64,000 nucleotides of DNA from assembly GCF_004795255.1 (NCBI RefSeq), contig NZ_SSBQ01000002.1, forward strand, positions 1,180,001 to 1,244,000, in the 5' to 3' direction. Shown here piece after piece: positions 53,995 to 64,000 of this stretch. A program made the position numbers and the translations under genes. The notes beneath the pieces were generated by a model. It worked only from the letters and a program-made list of their open reading frames with translations. It had not been told where the DNA came from and made no database searches. This stretch comes from Streptomyces sp. RKND-216 (lineage in GTDB: Bacteria; Actinomycetota; Actinomycetes; Streptomycetales; Streptomycetaceae). The first letter of the stretch is position 1. Each line of letters begins with the position of its first letter.

Positions 53995-54921
53995 ATGCCC
54001 TCCGTACTGCCTCTCGACCCACCGCAGCGGCTGGTGCGCGCCCTGCACGGCCACCCGGACGGGGACGAAGCCGCGGCGGCCGCGAAGTGGCTGGAGAAGC
54101 TGCCCGGCCTGCTGGAGACGCTGCTGAAGCGCTGGGATCTGACGGACGAGCGGGTGGTCTCCCCTGGCGGGCGGACCAGCCTGGTGGTGCTGGTGCGGCA
54201 GACGGACGGCACGCCCGCCGCCCTCAAGCTGACCGCCCCCGGCACCTCGGCCGCACGCGAGGCCGAGGCGCTGGCGTGCTGGGACGGCCTGGGCGCCGTA
54301 CGGCTTGTGCGTGCGGCACCGGAGGACGGCGCGCTGCTGCTGGAACGCCTGCACGGGGAGGTGTCGCTGCGTTCGCTGCCCGAGTCCAAGGCGATGCTGG
54401 AGGCCAGTTCGGCGCTGCGCCGCCTGTGGGTGCCGCCCGCGGACGGGCACGGCTTCGAGCAGGTGGCCGAACGTACCGCCGCGGAGGCGGAGATGATGCG
54501 GACGCACACGCCAGGGGAGGCGCGTCCGCTGGTCGACGAGGCGCTGGAGCTGCGGGACGGGCTGCTGTCCGGCACGCCCCGACCTGTGCTGCTGCACGGA
54601 GACTTCCGGCAGGGGGCGGTCCTGTCCGCCTCCGCGGAACGGTCACCGTGGCTGGCGGTCGGACCGGACCCGCTGGTGGGCGAGCCGGCGTACGACCTGG
54701 CGCGGCTGGTCCGCGACCGGCTGCACGACCTGATGGCCTCGGCGGGCGCACCGGCGGCGACCCGGCGCCGGATTCACCGGCTGGCGGACGCGCTGGAGCT
54801 GGATCGCGAACGACTCCGGGGGTGGGCGCTGTTCCGGTCCGTGCGGTCCGGCGTGCGCCACGTGTGGCGCGGCGACCGGCAGGACGGCGAGGCGCTGCTG
54901 GAGTTCGCCGGCTGGCTGTGA
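53995..54921 (+). CDS. aminoglycoside phosphotransferase-fold protein
   Basis: A 308-aa protein of the APH/choline-kinase fold. The nucleotide-binding lysine block is AALKLTAP. The catalytic loop is HGDFRQGAVL (D203), and the metal-binding region is GPDPLVGEPAYDLARLV (D225). The second Mg ligand of the HGDxxxxN motif is replaced by alanine (A208), which would weaken or abolish kinase activity or change the metal mode. It may be a small-molecule kinase or an inactive relative; substrate unknown. Confidence 0.8.
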   Translation: MPSVLPLDPPQRLVRALHGHPDGDEAAAAAKWLEKLPGLLETLLKRWDLTDERVVSPGGRTSLVVLVRQTDGTPAALKLTAPGTSAAREAEALACWDGLGAVRLVRAAPEDGALLLERLHGEVSLRSLPESKAMLEASSALRRLWVPPADGHGFEQVAERTAAEAEMMRTHTPGEARPLVDEALELRDGLLSGTPRPVLLHGDFRQGAVLSASAERSPWLAVGPDPLVGEPAYDLARLVRDRLHDLMASAGAPAATRRRIHRLADALELDRERLRGWALFRSVRSGVRHVWRGDRQDGEALLEFAGWL

Positions 54922-55037
54922 CGCGGCCGGACCGTTCCGGACCCGGTGTGGAGCAGGTGTGGAGCCGGGGAATCCCTTCTCGGCCCGGAGCAGGGTGCCC
55001 GCTGGGGCCCGCCGCACCAGGGCTGATCCGCCGAACC

Positions 55038-55065
55038 GGCGGCGGGTGCCGGAGCTCCCGCCGCC
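55038..55065. terminator. terminator between convergent APH-like gene and proS
   Basis: A perfect 9-bp stem (55038-55046 with 55057-55065) closes a 10-nt loop, 16 bp before the proS stop codon on the other strand. Confidence 0.65.
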
Positions 55066-55080
55066 CCGTCCGGGGGTCGT

Positions 55081-56793
55081 TCAGCCGAGCGCGGCCAGCC
55101 GGGCCACCGCGTCGGCGACCGGCATCTCCTCGCGCTCGCCCGTCCGACGGTCCTTGACCTCGACGACGCCCTCCTTCGCGCGCCGCCCGGCGACCAGGAT
55201 GGTCGGCACGCCGATCAGCTCGGCGTCGGTGAACTTCACGCCGGGCGACACTCCCGCACGGTCGTCGACCAGAACGCGTACACCCGCGGCGCCGAGCTGC
55301 TCGGACACCTCCAGCGCCAGCTCGGTCTGCGCTGCCTTGCCGGCGGCGACGACGTGCACGTCGGCCGGGGCGATCTCGCGGGGCCAGCACAGCCCCTGCT
55401 CGTCGGCGGTCTGCTCGGCCAGTGCCGCCACCGCGCGGGAGACGCCAACGCCGTAGCTGCCCATCGTCACGCGCACCGGCTTGCCGTCCTGGCCGAGCAC
55501 GTCCAGCTCGAACGCGTCGGCGTACTTGCGGCCGAGCTGGAAGATGTGGCCGATCTCGATCGCCCGGTCGAGGGTGATGCCCTCGGCGCAGCGCGGGCAG
55601 GGGTCGCCGGGCTCGACCACCACGACGTCGAGGTACTGGTCGACCTCGAAGTCGCGGCCGCACACGACGTTGCGGGCGTGGGTGTCGGCCTTGTTGGCCC
55701 CGGTGACCCAGCTGGTGCCGGGGGCGACGCGCGGGTCGGCGAGGTAGCGGAACGCCTTGCCGGCCATGCCGCCCTGCGGGCCGACGTAGCCGCGCACCAG
55801 GTCGGAGCGGTCGGTGAAGTCGTCGGCGGTGACCAGCTCGACCTCGGCGGGCGCCAGGTGCTCGGCGAGCTTCCCCATGTCGACCTCGCGGTCGCCGGGG
55901 ACGCCCACGGCGACGATCTCGCCGTCGACCTTGACCAGGAGGTTCTTGAGGGTGGCCGAAGCGGGGATGCCGAGGTGCTCGGCGAGCGTCTCGATGGTCG
56001 GGGTGTCAGGTGTGTCCAGGTCCTCGACCGGCGGGTGGCCGGAACCGTCGGCCGGCGTCAGGGCGGTCGTCATCGCCTCGGTGTTCGCCGCGAACCCGCA
56101 GGCCGGGCAGTAGACGAAGGTGTCCTCGCCGGCCGCGGCGGGCGCGAGGAACTCCTCGGACGCGGAGCCGCCCATCGAGCCGGAGACGGCGGACACGATG
56201 CGGTAGTCCAGGCCGAGCCGCTCGAAGATCCGCTGGTACGCCTGGCGGTGCAGCCGGTAGGACTCCTCCAGCGCGGCGTCGCTCACGTCGAAGGAGTAGG
56301 AGTCCTTCATGGTGAACTCGCGGCCGCGCAGGATGCCGGACCGGGGGCGGGCCTCGTCCCGGTACTTGGTCTGGATCTGGTACAGCATCACCGGCAGGTC
56401 CTTGTAGGACGCGCACTGGTCCTTGACGACCTGGGTGAAGATCTCCTCGTGGGTCGGCCCGAGGAGGTAGTCGCCGCCCTTGCGGTCCTTGAGGCGGAAG
56501 AGCAGGTCGCCGTACTCCTCGTAGCGGCCGGACTGCTCGTAGGGCTCCTTGGGCAGCAGCGCGGGCAGCAGCACCTCCTGGGCACCGATGGCGTCCATCT
56601 CCTCCCGCACGACGCGGGTGACGTTCTCCAGCACCTGCTTGCCCAGCGGGAGCCAGGTCCAGATTCCGGCCGCGGCGCGGCGGACGTATCCGGCCCGGAC
56701 GAGAAGCTTGTGGCTGAGCGTCTCGGCGTCGGCCGGGTCGTCGCGCAGCGTCTTCAGCATCGTGCGGGACATGCGCTGGACTCGGGCTGCCAT
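55081..56793 (-). CDS. proS: prolyl-tRNA synthetase
   Basis: Charges tRNA-Pro. This is the bacterial class II type with motif 1 ([20 protein letters not shown]), motif 2 ([19 protein letters not shown]) and an inserted editing domain. The conserved block [18 protein letters not shown] (motif 3) and the anticodon-binding C-terminus ([14 protein letters not shown]) complete it. Length is 570 aa. The ATG has GGAG 7 nt upstream. Confidence 0.97.
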   Translation of the reverse strand: MAARVQRMSRTMLKTLRDDPADAETLSHKLLVRAGYVRRAAAGIWTWLPLGKQVLENVTRVVREEMDAIGAQEVLLPALLPKEPYEQSGRYEEYGDLLFRLKDRKGGDYLLGPTHEEIFTQVVKDQCASYKDLPVMLYQIQTKYRDEARPRSGILRGREFTMKDSYSFDVSDAALEESYRLHRQAYQRIFERLGLDYRIVSAVSGSMGGSASEEFLAPAAAGEDTFVYCPACGFAANTEAMTTALTPADGSGHPPVEDLDTPDTPTIETLAEHLGIPASATLKNLLVKVDGEIVAVGVPGDREVDMGKLAEHLAPAEVELVTADDFTDRSDLVRGYVGPQGGMAGKAFRYLADPRVAPGTSWVTGANKADTHARNVVCGRDFEVDQYLDVVVVEPGDPCPRCAEGITLDRAIEIGHIFQLGRKYADAFELDVLGQDGKPVRVTMGSYGVGVSRAVAALAEQTADEQGLCWPREIAPADVHVVAAGKAAQTELALEVSEQLGAAGVRVLVDDRAGVSPGVKFTDAELIGVPTILVAGRRAKEGVVEVKDRRTGEREEMPVADAVARLAALG

Positions 56794-56984
56794 CGGGGGT
56801 CTCCTGCTGGTGGTGAGGTGCGGTGCCGCCCCGCGCCGCAGGCGTGAGGCGGTGAAAACAGGAGGTTATCCGTTGTCGGCGGCCGGGCGGAAATACGTAT
56901 CCGAGGCGCCGGTGGCCGACGTCCACGAGGGCGCTCCTCCGGCTCCTGCACGCCGTCCGCCCCTCTCCGTCTCACCGGCCGGTG

Positions 56985-57569
56985 CTAGGACCTGTCCGGC
57001 GGGCGACGGAGGGGGAGGTGCGCGCCCATGACGACGTAGGGGCTGCTCGCGGAGGGGAAGCGGACGCGGCGGGCCAGGTCGCGGTAGCCGAGCGAACGGT
57101 AGAGCGCGCGGGCCGGGGACTCGGTGTCGAGCGCGGAGAGGATCGACCGCGGCTCGTCGGCCCCGTCGGTGATCCCGGTAATGAGCGCGCGGCCCAGACC
57201 GCGGTTCTGGAAGGCGGGCAGGACGTGCAGCTCGGTGATCACGAACGCGTCGCCGAGCCAAGCGTCGTGGCCCTCCTGGCGCAGGTAGGGGTGGACGACG
57301 GTGGACCACCACTGGGTGCGGTCGTTGGGCATGCCGTAGACGAAGCCGACCAGCCGGTCGCCCTCGTCGGTGGTGGCGCCGAGGGCGCGGGCGCCGGTCA
57401 TGGTCAGGTGGCGCAGCACGATGTGGTGCCGGACGGCGACCTCGTCGTCGGTGAGCCCGAAGGCCAGCGCCTGCACGGCGAGGGCCTCGTCGACGCGTGC
57501 GGCCAGGTCGAGGGGGCCGATGGACACCGCTCGGGGGTCCGGGTGGTGGTGTCCGGAAGTATGCCGCAT
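56985..57569 (-). CDS. GNAT family N-acetyltransferase
   Basis: A 194-aa acetyltransferase. The acetyl-CoA-binding motif A is recognisable as LHVLPAFQNRGLGRALI (the R/Q-x-x-G-x-G/A pattern), followed by SPARALYRSLGY, the motif B region. The substrate is unknown. The ATG at 57569 has no obvious ribosome-binding site; an internal GTG 15 codons later is an alternative start. Confidence 0.85.
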   Translation of the reverse strand: MRHTSGHHHPDPRAVSIGPLDLAARVDEALAVQALAFGLTDDEVAVRHHIVLRHLTMTGARALGATTDEGDRLVGFVYGMPNDRTQWWSTVVHPYLRQEGHDAWLGDAFVITELHVLPAFQNRGLGRALITGITDGADEPRSILSALDTESPARALYRSLGYRDLARRVRFPSASSPYVVMGAHLPLRRPPDRS

Positions 57570-57608
57570 GGCGGGGAGGCTACTAGCTGATCGTCCGTGG
57601 GGCGCGCG

Positions 57609-58454
57609 TCAGAAGAGGACGCTCATGAACGCGCCGACCTCGCGGAAGCCGACGCGCCGGTACGAGGCCCGGGCTGCGGTGTTGAAGTCGTTGACGTACA
57701 GGCTCACCACGGGGGCGATCTCGGTCAGCGCGTAGCGGAGGACGGCGGCCATGCCGGAGACGGAGAGGCGGCGGCCGCGGTGTTCGGGGGCGACCCAGAC
57801 GCCCTGGATCTGGCATGCGTGCGGGGTGGCGGCGCCGATTTCGGCCTTGAAGATCACGCGGTCGCCCTCGAAGCGGGCGAAGGAGCGGCCGGAACCGACG
57901 AGTTCGGCCACGCGCGCCTGGTAGATGAGGCCGCCGTCGCCGGCGAGCGGCGAGACGCCCACCTCCTCGGTGAACATCGCGATGCAGGCAGGCATGACCA
58001 GGTCCATCTCGTCCTTGCGGACCCGGCGGACGAAGGGATCGGGGGCGACGTCCTGCGGAACCGATTCGGTGACCATCAGCGGCTGGTGCGGGCGGACCTC
58101 GCGGGCGGGGCCCCAATGCGGCTGGAGGCGGGACCAGAGCGCGGCGGTGGGGGCCGCGGGGCCGACTATGGAGGAGCAGCGGCGGCCCTGCCGCCGGGCG
58201 CGTTCGGCGAAGGCGCGTACGGCCTCCGGGCTCGCGCAGAGCGGCACCAGGTTGGCGCCGGCGTAGCAGAGGGACTCCAGTCGGCCGTGGCGGTACCAGC
58301 CCCAGAGTTCGCCGCCGAGACGCCACGGGTCGAGGCCGGAGGCCTGGACGCGGGCGGTGACGAAGGCGTTGTTGACTGGTTCGCGGTGCAGTACGGACAG
58401 CGCGGAGTCGAGCTCGTCGGGTTCGAGGACCCGTATCGAGGTGGTCGTCAGCAC
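57609..58454 (-). CDS. GNAT family acetyltransferase with DUF4081 domain
   Basis: A 281-aa two-part protein. The N-terminal half (LDSALSVLHREPVNNAFVTA, LGGELWGWYRHG) is of the DUF4081 type that precedes GNAT domains in actinobacteria. The C-terminal half is a GNAT domain: QIQGVWVAPEHRGRRLSVSG then SLYVNDFNTAARASYRRVGF. I place the start at GTG 58454, which has GAGG 6 nt upstream; a GTG four codons earlier is also in frame. The acceptor is unknown. It lies downstream of ispG. Confidence 0.88.
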   Translation of the reverse strand: MLTTTSIRVLEPDELDSALSVLHREPVNNAFVTARVQASGLDPWRLGGELWGWYRHGRLESLCYAGANLVPLCASPEAVRAFAERARRQGRRCSSIVGPAAPTAALWSRLQPHWGPAREVRPHQPLMVTESVPQDVAPDPFVRRVRKDEMDLVMPACIAMFTEEVGVSPLAGDGGLIYQARVAELVGSGRSFARFEGDRVIFKAEIGAATPHACQIQGVWVAPEHRGRRLSVSGMAAVLRYALTEIAPVVSLYVNDFNTAARASYRRVGFREVGAFMSVLF

Positions 58455-58552
58455 GAATCGCCTCACCTCGCCGGTACGGGGGCCATGGCCCGCTGGGTCC
58501 TGCGGGAACTCTAACTCCGGCCGCGCCGTCCGGCTGGCGCTCCCCCGTGGAC

Positions 58553-58590
58553 GCCGTCACCCGGGTGACGGCACCGCCGCACCCGGGTGA
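58553..58590 (-). terminator. terminator region after ispG
   Basis: A perfect 20-bp palindrome (gccgtcacccgggtgacggc, 58553-58572) is followed by a second copy of its core (cacccgggtga, 58580-58590). It lies 16 bp beyond the ispG stop. Confidence 0.6.
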
Positions 58591-58605
58591 GGTCCTTCGC
58601 GTCGT

Positions 58606-59763
58606 TCAGCCGGCGACGGAGACGGCAGGCTCACCGGAGGCGACGCCGTCCTTCTCCATCTGCTCGGCGATCTTCATGGCCTCGTCGATGAGCGTCTCGA
58701 CGATCTTCGACTCGGGAACGGTCTTGATGACCTCCCCCTTGACGAAGATCTGGCCCTTGCCGTTGCCGGAGGCGACGCCGAGGTCGGCCTCGCGGGCCTC
58801 GCCGGGACCGTTGACGACGCAGCCCATGACGGCGACGCGCAGGGGCACCTCCATGCCCTCCAGTCCGGCGGTGACCTCGTCGGCCAGCTTGTAGACGTCG
58901 ACCTGGGCACGGCCGCAGGACGGGCAGGAGACGATCTCGAGGCGGCGCTGGCGCAGGCCGAGGGACTCCAGGATCTGGATGCCGACCTTGACCTCTTCGG
59001 CGGGCGGCGCGGAGAGGGAGACGCGGATGGTGTCGCCGATGCCCTCGGAGAGCAGGGCGCCGAAGGCGACCGCGGACTTGATGGTGCCCTGGAAGGCGGG
59101 GCCGGCCTCGGTGACGCCGAGGTGCAGCGGGTAGTCGCACTGCGCGGCGAGCTGCCGGTAGGCGTTGACCATCACGACCGGGTCGTTGTGCTTGACGGAG
59201 ATCTTGATGTCGCGGAAGCCGTGCTCCTCGAAGAGCGAGCACTCCCACAGCGCCGACTCGACCAGGGCCTCGGGGGTGGCCTTGCCGTACTTCTGGAGCA
59301 GCCGCCTGTCGAGCGAGCCCGCGTTGACTCCGATGCGGATCGGGGTGGCGGCGGCGGACGCGGCCTTGGCGATCTCCTTCACCTTGTCGTCGAACTGCTT
59401 GATGTTGCCCGGGTTCACCCGGACGGCGGCGCAGCCGGCGTCGATGGCGGCGAAGACGTACTTGGGCTGGAAGTGGATGTCGGCGATGACCGGGATCTGC
59501 GACTTCCGCGCGATGGTGGCGAGGGCGTCGGCGTCGTCCTGCGTCGGGCAGGCGACGCGCACGATCTGGCAGCCGGATGCGGTGAGTTCGGCGATCTGCT
59601 GGAGCGTCGCGCCGATGTCCGAGGTGCGGGTGGTGGTCATGGACTGGACCGAGACGGGGGCGTCGCCGCCCACGGCCACCGGGCCGACCTGGATCTTCCG
59701 GCTGACGCGGCGGTCGGCGAGCTTGGTCGGTACGTCCGGCATTCCGAGCGAAATCGCTGTCAT
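58606..59763 (-). CDS. ispG: (E)-4-hydroxy-3-methylbut-2-enyl-diphosphate synthase
   Basis: Iron-sulfur enzyme of the MEP isoprenoid pathway that makes HMBPP. The 4Fe-4S cysteines are in SCPSCGRAQ and [15 protein letters not shown]. The TIM-barrel blocks ([29 protein letters not shown]) are intact. The length is 385 aa. Two steps upstream in the pathway, dxr lies in the same run beyond rseP, the conserved actinobacterial order. Confidence 0.97.
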   Translation of the reverse strand: MTAISLGMPDVPTKLADRRVSRKIQVGPVAVGGDAPVSVQSMTTTRTSDIGATLQQIAELTASGCQIVRVACPTQDDADALATIARKSQIPVIADIHFQPKYVFAAIDAGCAAVRVNPGNIKQFDDKVKEIAKAASAAATPIRIGVNAGSLDRRLLQKYGKATPEALVESALWECSLFEEHGFRDIKISVKHNDPVVMVNAYRQLAAQCDYPLHLGVTEAGPAFQGTIKSAVAFGALLSEGIGDTIRVSLSAPPAEEVKVGIQILESLGLRQRRLEIVSCPSCGRAQVDVYKLADEVTAGLEGMEVPLRVAVMGCVVNGPGEAREADLGVASGNGKGQIFVKGEVIKTVPESKIVETLIDEAMKIAEQMEKDGVASGEPAVSVAG

Positions 59764-59876
59764 CGGCGGTGCAACCCCAAGGTGTGGATCATGGTCCCGA
59801 GATCGTCGAGCGGGCTCCGGATCCGAGATTACGGCACCCGGTACGCGGTCAGCACATCGCGCCGGTCAAACCCACA

Positions 59877-59928
59877 CGAAGGGTGACGGCCGGATGCCCG
59901 CGGACGGGCGTACGGCCGTCACCCTTCG
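59877..59928 (-). terminator. terminator after rseP
   Basis: A perfect 16-bp outer stem (59877-59892 with 59913-59928) with a further inner gcccg/cgggc pairing lies just beyond the rseP stop codon and upstream of ispG. Confidence 0.8.
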
Positions 59929-59938
59929 AGGGGCGGCG

Positions 59939-61249
59939 CTATCCGGTGAGACGGACCGGGTTGACGATGTCCGCGGCCATCACCAGCAGCGTGAAGCAGA
60001 CGAAGGCGCCGGCGACCACGTAGGCGACGGGCATCAGCTTCGCCACGTCGAACGGGCCGGGGTCGGGTCGCCGGAGCACCTTGGCCACGCCACGGCGCAG
60101 CGACTCCCACAGCGCGCCGGCGATGTGCCCGCCGTCCAGCGGCAGCAGCGGGAGCATGTTGAAGAGGAACAGCGACAGGTTGAACGCCGCCACCATCTGC
60201 AGCATCATCGCGATCTGGTACGTGGCCGGGATGTCGAGGGAGAAGATCTCCCCGCCGACGCGGGCCGCGCCGACGACGCCCATCGGTGAGTCCTGCCGTC
60301 GTTCCGCGTCGCCGAACGTGGCGGCCCACAGATCGTCGATCTTCGACGGCAGGTCGATCAGGGCCTCGAATCCGGCGACCATCATGTCGCCCATCCGGTC
60401 GACGGCCTGCGGGAAGGACTGCTCGACCACGCCGGACGCGGGCCGGAAGCCGAGGAAGCCGGTCGTCACCGTCTCGCCCTCGACCTGCCGACCGTCCTCG
60501 CCGATCTTGGCGACCTCGTTCTCCACCAGGTCGGCCTGGAGGGTGCGGCGCTCTCCGTCCTTGCCCTCAACGACGAGGGTGGCCTCGCCGGTGGTCTTCC
60601 GGATGGCCTCGCGGAGCTGCTCCCACTCGGTGACCTTCTGGCCGTCGAACGACACGAAGGTGTCGCCCGGCCGCAGCCCGGCCTTCTCCGCGGGCGTGTC
60701 GGCGGCGCCCTCCGGACACTTCTCGTCGACGGACGCCGAGGCTGGCAGCACGCAGTCGGAGACGCTCGCCACCGTCGTGGTCGTGGTGTTGACGCCGAAG
60801 GTCATCAGGACCCCGAGGAAGACCGCCACGGCCAGGATCAAATTCATGAACGGCCCGGCGAACATGACGATGACGCGCTTCCACGGCTTGCGCGTGTAGA
60901 ACAGCCGCTTCTCGTCGCCCGGCTGGAGCTCCTCGTACGCGGCCTCGCGGGCGTCCTCGATCATGCCGCGGAACGGCGAGGTGGAACGCTTCCGCACCTT
61001 CCCGTCGTCGCCGGGCGGGAACATGCCGATCATCCGGATGTAGCCGCCGAGTGGGATGGCCTTGATGCCGTATTCGGTCTCGCCCTTGCGGCGGGAGAAG
61101 AGGGTCGGACCGAAGCCGACCATGTACTGCGGCACCCGGACGCCGAACATCTTGGCCGTGGTCAGGTGGCCCAGCTCGTGCCAGGCGATGGAGATCAGCA
61201 GGCCGATCGCGAAGACGACTATGCCGAGGATCCACATCAGGGTCGTCAT
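59939..61249 (-). CDS. rseP: site-2 metalloprotease RseP/RIP
   Basis: Intramembrane zinc protease that cleaves anti-sigma factors or signal peptides within the membrane. The first helix carries the active-site HELGH (H24-H28). The region ERKLF-like to the second helix ([21 protein letters not shown]), one PDZ domain ([19 protein letters not shown]) and the second metal block ([13 protein letters not shown]) follow. The length of 436 aa from ATG 61249 is normal. The start overlaps the dxr stop by 4 bp (ATGA). Confidence 0.94.
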   Translation of the reverse strand: MTTLMWILGIVVFAIGLLISIAWHELGHLTTAKMFGVRVPQYMVGFGPTLFSRRKGETEYGIKAIPLGGYIRMIGMFPPGDDGKVRKRSTSPFRGMIEDAREAAYEELQPGDEKRLFYTRKPWKRVIVMFAGPFMNLILAVAVFLGVLMTFGVNTTTTTVASVSDCVLPASASVDEKCPEGAADTPAEKAGLRPGDTFVSFDGQKVTEWEQLREAIRKTTGEATLVVEGKDGERRTLQADLVENEVAKIGEDGRQVEGETVTTGFLGFRPASGVVEQSFPQAVDRMGDMMVAGFEALIDLPSKIDDLWAATFGDAERRQDSPMGVVGAARVGGEIFSLDIPATYQIAMMLQMVAAFNLSLFLFNMLPLLPLDGGHIAGALWESLRRGVAKVLRRPDPGPFDVAKLMPVAYVVAGAFVCFTLLVMAADIVNPVRLTG

Positions 61250-62520
61250 GCGCGCGCCTCCACTACCGCCCGGGCGGCCAGCTCGCGGGCTCTCGCCCGC
61301 GCCCACTCTTCGGCCTCCAGGACACCGGTCAACGTCAGGTCGGTTCCGCCGGGCGAGCCGTCCGTGGGCGCGCCGGTGTGCTCCTCGACCACAGAGGCGA
61401 CCGTATCGACAATTCCCGTGAAGGGCAGCCTGCCAGCGAGGAACGCGTCGACGCACTCCTCGTTGGCGGCGTTGTAGACAGCGGGGGCGGTGCCGCCGAG
61501 CGCGCCGACGTGGCAGGCGAGCGGGACGGAGGGGAAAGCGTCCTCGTCCAGCGGGAAGAAGTCCCAGGACATGGCCTGCGTCCAGTCGAAGACCGGCCCG
61601 GCGTCCGGCACCCGTGCGGGCCAGCCGATGCCCAGAGCGATGGGCAGCCGCATGTCGGGCGGGCCGCACTGGGCGAGCGTGGAACCGTCGGTGAACTCCA
61701 CCATCGAGTGGATGGCGGACTGCGGGTGGACGACGACCTGGATGCGGTCGAAGGGGATGTCGTACAGCAGATGGGCCTCGATGACCTCCAGGCCCTTGTT
61801 GACCAGGGTGGCCGAGTTGACGGTGATCACCGGGCCCATTGCCCAGGTGGGGTGGGCGAGGGCGTCCTCGGGTGTCACGTCGGCCAGCTCGGCGCGGGTG
61901 CGGCCGCGGAACGGACCGCCGGAAGCGGTGACCAGCAGCTTCCGCACCTCGCCGCGGGTGCCGCCCTTCAGCGCCTGGAACAGTGCCGAGTGCTCGGAGT
62001 CAACGGGGACGATCTGCCCCGGGCGGGCGACGGCCTTCACCAGCGGACCGCCGACGATCAGCGACTCCTTGTTGGCCAGCGCCAGCACCCGGCCGGCCTT
62101 GAGCGCCGCGAGGGTGGGGGCGAGACCGATGGAACCGGTGATGCCGTTGAGGACGGTGTGGCACTCGGAGCCGGCCAGCTCGGTCGCCGCGTCGGGCCCG
62201 GCCAGCACCTCGGGCAGCGGCTCGCCGGGGCCGAAGGCGGAACGCAGCGCCTCGCGCAGGTCGTCGGCCTTGTCGGCGCGGGCGACGGCCACCGTGCGTA
62301 CCCGCAGCCGCCGCGCCTGCTCGGCGAGCTCGGCCACGCGCCCGCCGTTGGCGGACAGCGCGGTCACCCGGAAGCGCTCCGGGTTGCTGAGCACGACGTC
62401 CACCGCCTGGGTGCCGATGGAGCCGGTCGAGCCGAGGATCACGATGTCCCGAGGGCCGCCGGACGGGGGTGGGTCGGCGGGACAGGGGGCGTGCGGGTCA
62501 GCGAGGAGGTGGTCCGTCAT
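61246..62520 (-). CDS. dxr: 1-deoxy-D-xylulose-5-phosphate reductoisomerase
   Basis: NADPH-dependent second enzyme of the MEP pathway. GSTGSIGTQ at residues 30-38 binds [16 protein letters not shown] and the metal/substrate blocks [19 protein letters not shown] and [16 protein letters not shown] are intact. Length is 424 aa from ATG 62520; the upstream ribosome-binding site is weak. First gene of the dxr-rseP-ispG run. Confidence 0.96.
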   Translation of the reverse strand: MTDHLLADPHAPCPADPPPSGGPRDIVILGSTGSIGTQAVDVVLSNPERFRVTALSANGGRVAELAEQARRLRVRTVAVARADKADDLREALRSAFGPGEPLPEVLAGPDAATELAGSECHTVLNGITGSIGLAPTLAALKAGRVLALANKESLIVGGPLVKAVARPGQIVPVDSEHSALFQALKGGTRGEVRKLLVTASGGPFRGRTRAELADVTPEDALAHPTWAMGPVITVNSATLVNKGLEVIEAHLLYDIPFDRIQVVVHPQSAIHSMVEFTDGSTLAQCGPPDMRLPIALGIGWPARVPDAGPVFDWTQAMSWDFFPLDEDAFPSVPLACHVGALGGTAPAVYNAANEECVDAFLAGRLPFTGIVDTVASVVEEHTGAPTDGSPGGTDLTLTGVLEAEEWARARARELAARAVVEARA

Positions 62521-62558
62521 GGGGCCATTGTGTCTGTTCCACGGAGCGTCACGTGCAG

Positions 62559-62599
62559 CGGCGGGGTGGGGCACCCCCCTCCGGTGCCCCACCCCGCCG
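62559..62599 (-). terminator. terminator of the permease gene
   Basis: A perfect 17-bp stem (62559-62575 with 62583-62599) closes a 7-nt loop between the permease and dxr. Confidence 0.8.
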
Positions 62600-62624
62600 T
62601 CGCCCCTCCGGGCCGGGCCCCCGG

Positions 62625-64000
62625 TCAGCCGGTGCGCAAGTCCTCCACGGAGGTGCCGCTGCGCAGGAACGCCCACCCCACGGCGACCGCGCCCCCCGCG
62701 AGCGCCAGGGTGACCGCGCCGTACAGGCCCAGTTCGGCCCAGGGCACGGCCGCTTCGCGGACCACGTGGAAGGACGGCTTGCTGCCGAGGGCCTCGTACT
62801 CGTGGCCGTAGCCCCGGGCGAGGAGCGTTCCCACCGTCAGGGCGAGCGCCGTGGCCGGGACGAGCGGGGCGAAGGTCTGCCAGGCGACCACGCGCCGCAG
62901 CACACGCCGGGGCACGCCCGTGGCCGCCAGCGCGGCGTGCGCACCGCGCCGGGAGACCACGCCCTCCGCGAGGGCGGCGATCAGGCCGAGTGTCGCGACG
63001 ACGAGGGACAGCAGCACGGCCACCTGGACGAGGTCCATCGTGCCCAGGTAGAAGTCCGCGTCCGAGCCGCCCAGTCCGGTGGGTTCCCGTCCCGCCCGGA
63101 TGTCGGAACGGCGCTGAACCTCGGCCCGCGCGGCGACGAGCGCCGCGAACAGCTCCCGGACGCCCGCGGCCACCGCGCCGACCACCACACAGGTGAGGAC
63201 GGCGGCGAAGGCCCGGCTGCCGCTCCATGGGTCTTCCCGAAGGCGGCGCGACGCGACCAGCGCCGCGGGCCCGCGGGCGTAGCGGTGCAGCACCCGCCCT
63301 GCCGTGTGGGTGATCCACCCCGCGCCCAGGACCACGCCCAGGACGCAGCAGATCCCGCCGCCGAACAGGGCGAACAGAGCGACGCCGACCGGTGGACCAG
63401 CGGGTCGGTCAAGGGCGATCAGCGGCGTGAACTGGGCGAGTGTCGCCAGGGCGAGCCCGAGGGCGATCAGCGCCGCGGGCCAGGGTCGCGGCGCGCCTCT
63501 CCGGCGTGCCCGGCGGGTCACGCCCAGCGGACTCACGACGGCCCGGCGGAGCAGCACCACGGCGGTGAGGGCGGCGAGGCCGGGCAGGCCGAGAACCACC
63601 GCCCCGAAGGCCAGGGGAGACGGCAGGACGTCCGTGGGGAACGGCAGCCGCCCGTCGGGGCCGGGGTCGTGCAGCACCGCGCGCAGGACGAGAAAGGCAC
63701 CCAGTCCGGCGACCGTGCCGACCAGCGCGGAGAGGCCGGTCTCCGTCGCGGCGATCACCCTCACCTGGCGGGGCGTGGCACCGGCAAGACGTACGGCGGC
63801 GAGCCGGCGGTCGCGTGCGGGCGCGCCGATGCGGGCGCACTGGCCGAGAAGGGCCAGCACCGGCAGGGTCATCATCAGCAGAGCCAGGACGACGCCCGGC
63901 CGCAGGCCGGGCTGGCGGAGCAGTGCGCTGCTGTAGTGCTGGGCCGAGCCCGGCTGGGCGGCGCCGAACGGTCCGGGCGGGTCGATCGCCAGCACGGTCG
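62625..64000 (-). CDS. FtsX-like ABC transporter permease (partial, N-terminus outside window)
   Basis: At least 456 aa with many hydrophobic helices grouped as in MacB/FtsX-type permeases: four-helix units around ALLMMTLPVLALLGQ and VLTCVVVGAVAAGVREL to VLLSLVVATLGLIAALAEGV. The conserved FtsX coupling segment GVPRRVLRRVVAWQ is present. No stop or start is met before position 64000, so the 5' end and any ATPase partner lie beyond the window. It ends with a strong terminator before dxr. Confidence 0.82.
   Translation of the reverse strand, partial: TVLAIDPPGPFGAAQPGSAQHYSSALLRQPGLRPGVVLALLMMTLPVLALLGQCARIGAPARDRRLAAVRLAGATPRQVRVIAATETGLSALVGTVAGLGAFLVLRAVLHDPGPDGRLPFPTDVLPSPLAFGAVVLGLPGLAALTAVVLLRRAVVSPLGVTRRARRRGAPRPWPAALIALGLALATLAQFTPLIALDRPAGPPVGVALFALFGGGICCVLGVVLGAGWITHTAGRVLHRYARGPAALVASRRLREDPWSGSRAFAAVLTCVVVGAVAAGVRELFAALVAARAEVQRRSDIRAGREPTGLGGSDADFYLGTMDLVQVAVLLSLVVATLGLIAALAEGVVSRRGAHAALAATGVPRRVLRRVVAWQTFAPLVPATALALTVGTLLARGYGHEYEALGSKPSFHVVREAAVPWAELGLYGAVTLALAGGAVAVGWAFLRSGTSVEDLRTG

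Overview
The window reads as a chromosomal segment of a high-GC actinomycete, most likely Streptomyces or a close relative. The evidence is the very high G+C with strong third-position GC bias, frequent GTG starts, 4-bp GTGA/ATGA gene overlaps, perfect GC-rich hairpins without U-tracts as terminators, and the 5' end of an actinobacterial 16S rRNA at the left edge. As far as I remember, the gene order matches the Streptomyces coelicolor region from dxr/ispG to rnj, here in inverted orientation; this is recall and was not searched.

Layout. (1) 1-475: 5' end of a 16S rRNA gene and its leader (minus strand). (2) 0.5-11.5 kb: a core housekeeping block with rnj, dapA, thyX, a PH-domain membrane protein, a 3-hydroxyacyl-CoA dehydrogenase, a TPR protein, dapB, an M16 peptidase, pnp and rpsO. 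(3) 11.6-40.4 kb: a complete ESX/type VII secretion locus. The core components are eccD, eccC, esxA, esxB, eccB, eccE, mycosins and an EspI-like ATPase, with a DUF397 protein that is probably BldB. A 14-kb accessory stretch (17.8-31.8 kb) lies inside the locus. It holds candidate substrates and unknown proteins, and part of it (about 22.9-30.4 kb) has visibly more A/T at third codon positions than the flanks. (4) 40.4-44.1 kb: an overlapping pair made of a membrane-anchored periplasmic-binding-fold protein and a STAND/AAA-like NTPase. (5) 44.3-52.5 kb: the rimP-nusA-ylxR-infB-DUF503-rbfA-truB-ribF translation/RNA-maturation cluster. (6) 52.8-54.9 kb: a plus-strand lipoprotein, a ferritin-like protein and an APH-fold protein. 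(7) 55.1-64 kb: proS, two GNAT acetyltransferases, the isoprenoid/protease group dxr-rseP-ispG, and a FtsX-like permease cut by the window end.

How the genes work together. The T7SS core makes the membrane machine: EccB, EccC, EccD and EccE form the channel and motor, and the mycosins are the membrane-anchored proteases. EsxA and EsxB are the canonical WXG100 pair. In the accessory stretch, two divergent cassettes share one order: a small helical protein with a YxxxE tail, then a large protein with an N-terminal WxG helical hairpin, then an alpha/beta protein of unknown role. A third small/large pair is followed by a second mycosin. I think these are substrate cassettes of the secretion system, and they are the most interesting part of the window. 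The housekeeping blocks look ordinary.
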